Positions 6,209-6,846 of a DNA stretch of 6,846 nt are shown piece by piece. This DNA is from Methanosarcinales archaeon (GTDB lineage: Archaea > Halobacteriota > Syntropharchaeia > Alkanophagales > Methanospirareceae): NCBI GenBank assembly GCA_030665925.1, contig DAOUYX010000084.1, positions 1 to 6,846 of the forward strand, in the 5' to 3' direction. A program made the translations under genes and the position numbers. Numbering within the stretch: position 1 is the stretch's first letter; each line of letters begins with the position of its first letter. The notes below the pieces were generated by a model. The model ran no database searches, was not told the origin of the DNA, and worked only from the letters and a program-made list of their open reading frames with translations.

Positions 6209-6846
6209 ATGAAAGTAAAGAAAGTCTGTGTTGTGGGAATCGGCGTGATGGGGAATGGATTAGTGCAAGTGTGCGCGCAAGCGGGCTACGAGACCTCGGT
6301 TGTCAGTCGAAATGAAGAATCGTTAGAGCGTGGACTGAGAAATATTCAGGGCGGTCTTTCGATTTTCGTGAAGAGAGGACGTTTACAGCAGGAGGAGGCG
6401 GATAGTATTCTTGATGCGCTCCGTGCACGTGCGACGACGAGCTTGGAAGAAGGAGCAAGAGGTGCGGATTTCGTTATCGAAGCGGTTTACGAGGATTTGA
6501 AACTAAAAGAGGGGATATTCAGGGAGTTAGATCGAATCTGTCCGGAGCATGCCATTCTCGCAAGTAACACTTCGACCTTTCCTATTACTGCGTTAGCAAC
6601 CGTAACGAAACGGCCGGACAAGGTAATCGGGACTCATTTCATGAACCCGCCGCCGCTCGTGCACGGTGTAGAAATAATAAAATCACTGTTAACCTCAGAA
6701 GAGACGGTGCGGAGAACGGACGAGTTCATCAGGTCGTTGGGTAAGGAGCCGATTGAGGTCAAGGATTCGCCAGGGTTCGTGGTGAGTCGAATGATCTGCT
6801 TGGTGATGAACGAAGCGGTGAGAATGCACGAAGAGGGGGTTGCGTC
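6209..6846 (+). CDS. 3-hydroxyacyl-CoA dehydrogenase, 3' end outside window
   Basis: The frame is open from ATG 6209 to the window edge (212 complete codons) with no stop. The Rossmann motif is VVGIGVMGNG (8-17). Active-site residues of the family are visible: Ser119 and Asn120 in SNTST, His143 in GTHFMNPPP, and Glu155 in HGVEII, followed by the domain-linking DSPGFVVSRM (187-195). It oxidises (S)-3-hydroxyacyl-CoA to 3-oxoacyl-CoA, the step before thiolytic cleavage, or the reverse. Full-length single-domain enzymes have about 280-300 residues, so roughly 75-85 are missing unless it is fused to another domain. Two departures stand out. The acidic residue expected after strand 2 is replaced by Ser33-Arg34 (TSVVSRNEE), suggesting NADP(H) rather than NAD(H). 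The conserved Asn of the VNR motif (Asn208 in the human enzyme) is Ser193. The ribosome site is weak (purine-rich GAAGAAAGAG). It lies 33 bases after the DUF35 gene and is probably co-transcribed. Confidence 0.9.
   Translation, partial: MKVKKVCVVGIGVMGNGLVQVCAQAGYETSVVSRNEESLERGLRNIQGGLSIFVKRGRLQQEEADSILDALRARATTSLEEGARGADFVIEAVYEDLKLKEGIFRELDRICPEHAILASNTSTFPITALATVTKRPDKVIGTHFMNPPPLVHGVEIIKSLLTSEETVRRTDEFIRSLGKEPIEVKDSPGFVVSRMICLVMNEAVRMHEEGVA

Noticed and set aside
6181..6315. ATG at 6181 as start of a separate small gene or of the dehydrogenase
   Set aside because: It is out of frame with the dehydrogenase and stops at 6315; the ATG at 6209 begins directly before the Rossmann strand.

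Overview
The window looks like an archaeal chromosome fragment, most likely euryarchaeal. The evidence is a complete archaeal-type Trm5 tRNA m1G37 methyltransferase, an RPA-like double OB-fold protein, a PfkB kinase of the kind common in archaea, and a thiolase paired with a DUF35 zinc-ribbon/OB partner. TATA-like boxes and archaeal-style Shine-Dalgarno sites lie upstream of several genes. A thiolase, DUF35 and 3-hydroxyacyl-CoA dehydrogenase cluster would fit a lineage with acyl-CoA degradation (Archaeoglobi or Syntrophoarchaeia/alkane-oxidising relatives). That placement is an inference; no marker in the window fixes the taxon.

Layout, left to right: (1) positions 2-877, plus strand, the 3' part of a clan-A-like glycoside hydrolase whose 5' end lies outside the window; it is clearly more AT-rich than the rest. 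(2) A convergent 76-base gap, then trm5 on the minus strand. (3) Divergent from trm5, a small class I SAM-dependent methyltransferase of unknown substrate on the plus strand. (4) Convergent to it, a PfkB-family sugar/nucleoside kinase on the minus strand. (5) Divergent from the kinase, across a spacer with a perfect 12-base TATA-like palindrome, the double OB-fold protein. (6) From 4488 to the right edge, a co-directional group: thiolase, DUF35 protein, and a 3-hydroxyacyl-CoA dehydrogenase cut off by the window end. No stretch longer than 300 bases lacks a gene. I saw no tRNA, rRNA, CRISPR array or insertion sequence.

The biologically coherent unit is the right-hand cluster. The thiolase (catalytic Cys and His present, SCP2-like HDCF motif) and its DUF35 partner resemble the pair that works with HMG-CoA synthase in archaeal mevalonate synthesis. 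Here no HMG-CoA synthase adjoins them; the next gene is a 3-hydroxyacyl-CoA dehydrogenase. This suggests C-C cleavage or formation coupled to 3-hydroxy/3-oxoacyl-CoA interconversion (beta-oxidation or its reverse). The dehydrogenase lacks the usual acidic residue after the second beta strand and has Ser-Arg there, which hints at NADP(H) use. The other genes look like unrelated housekeeping or orphan functions.
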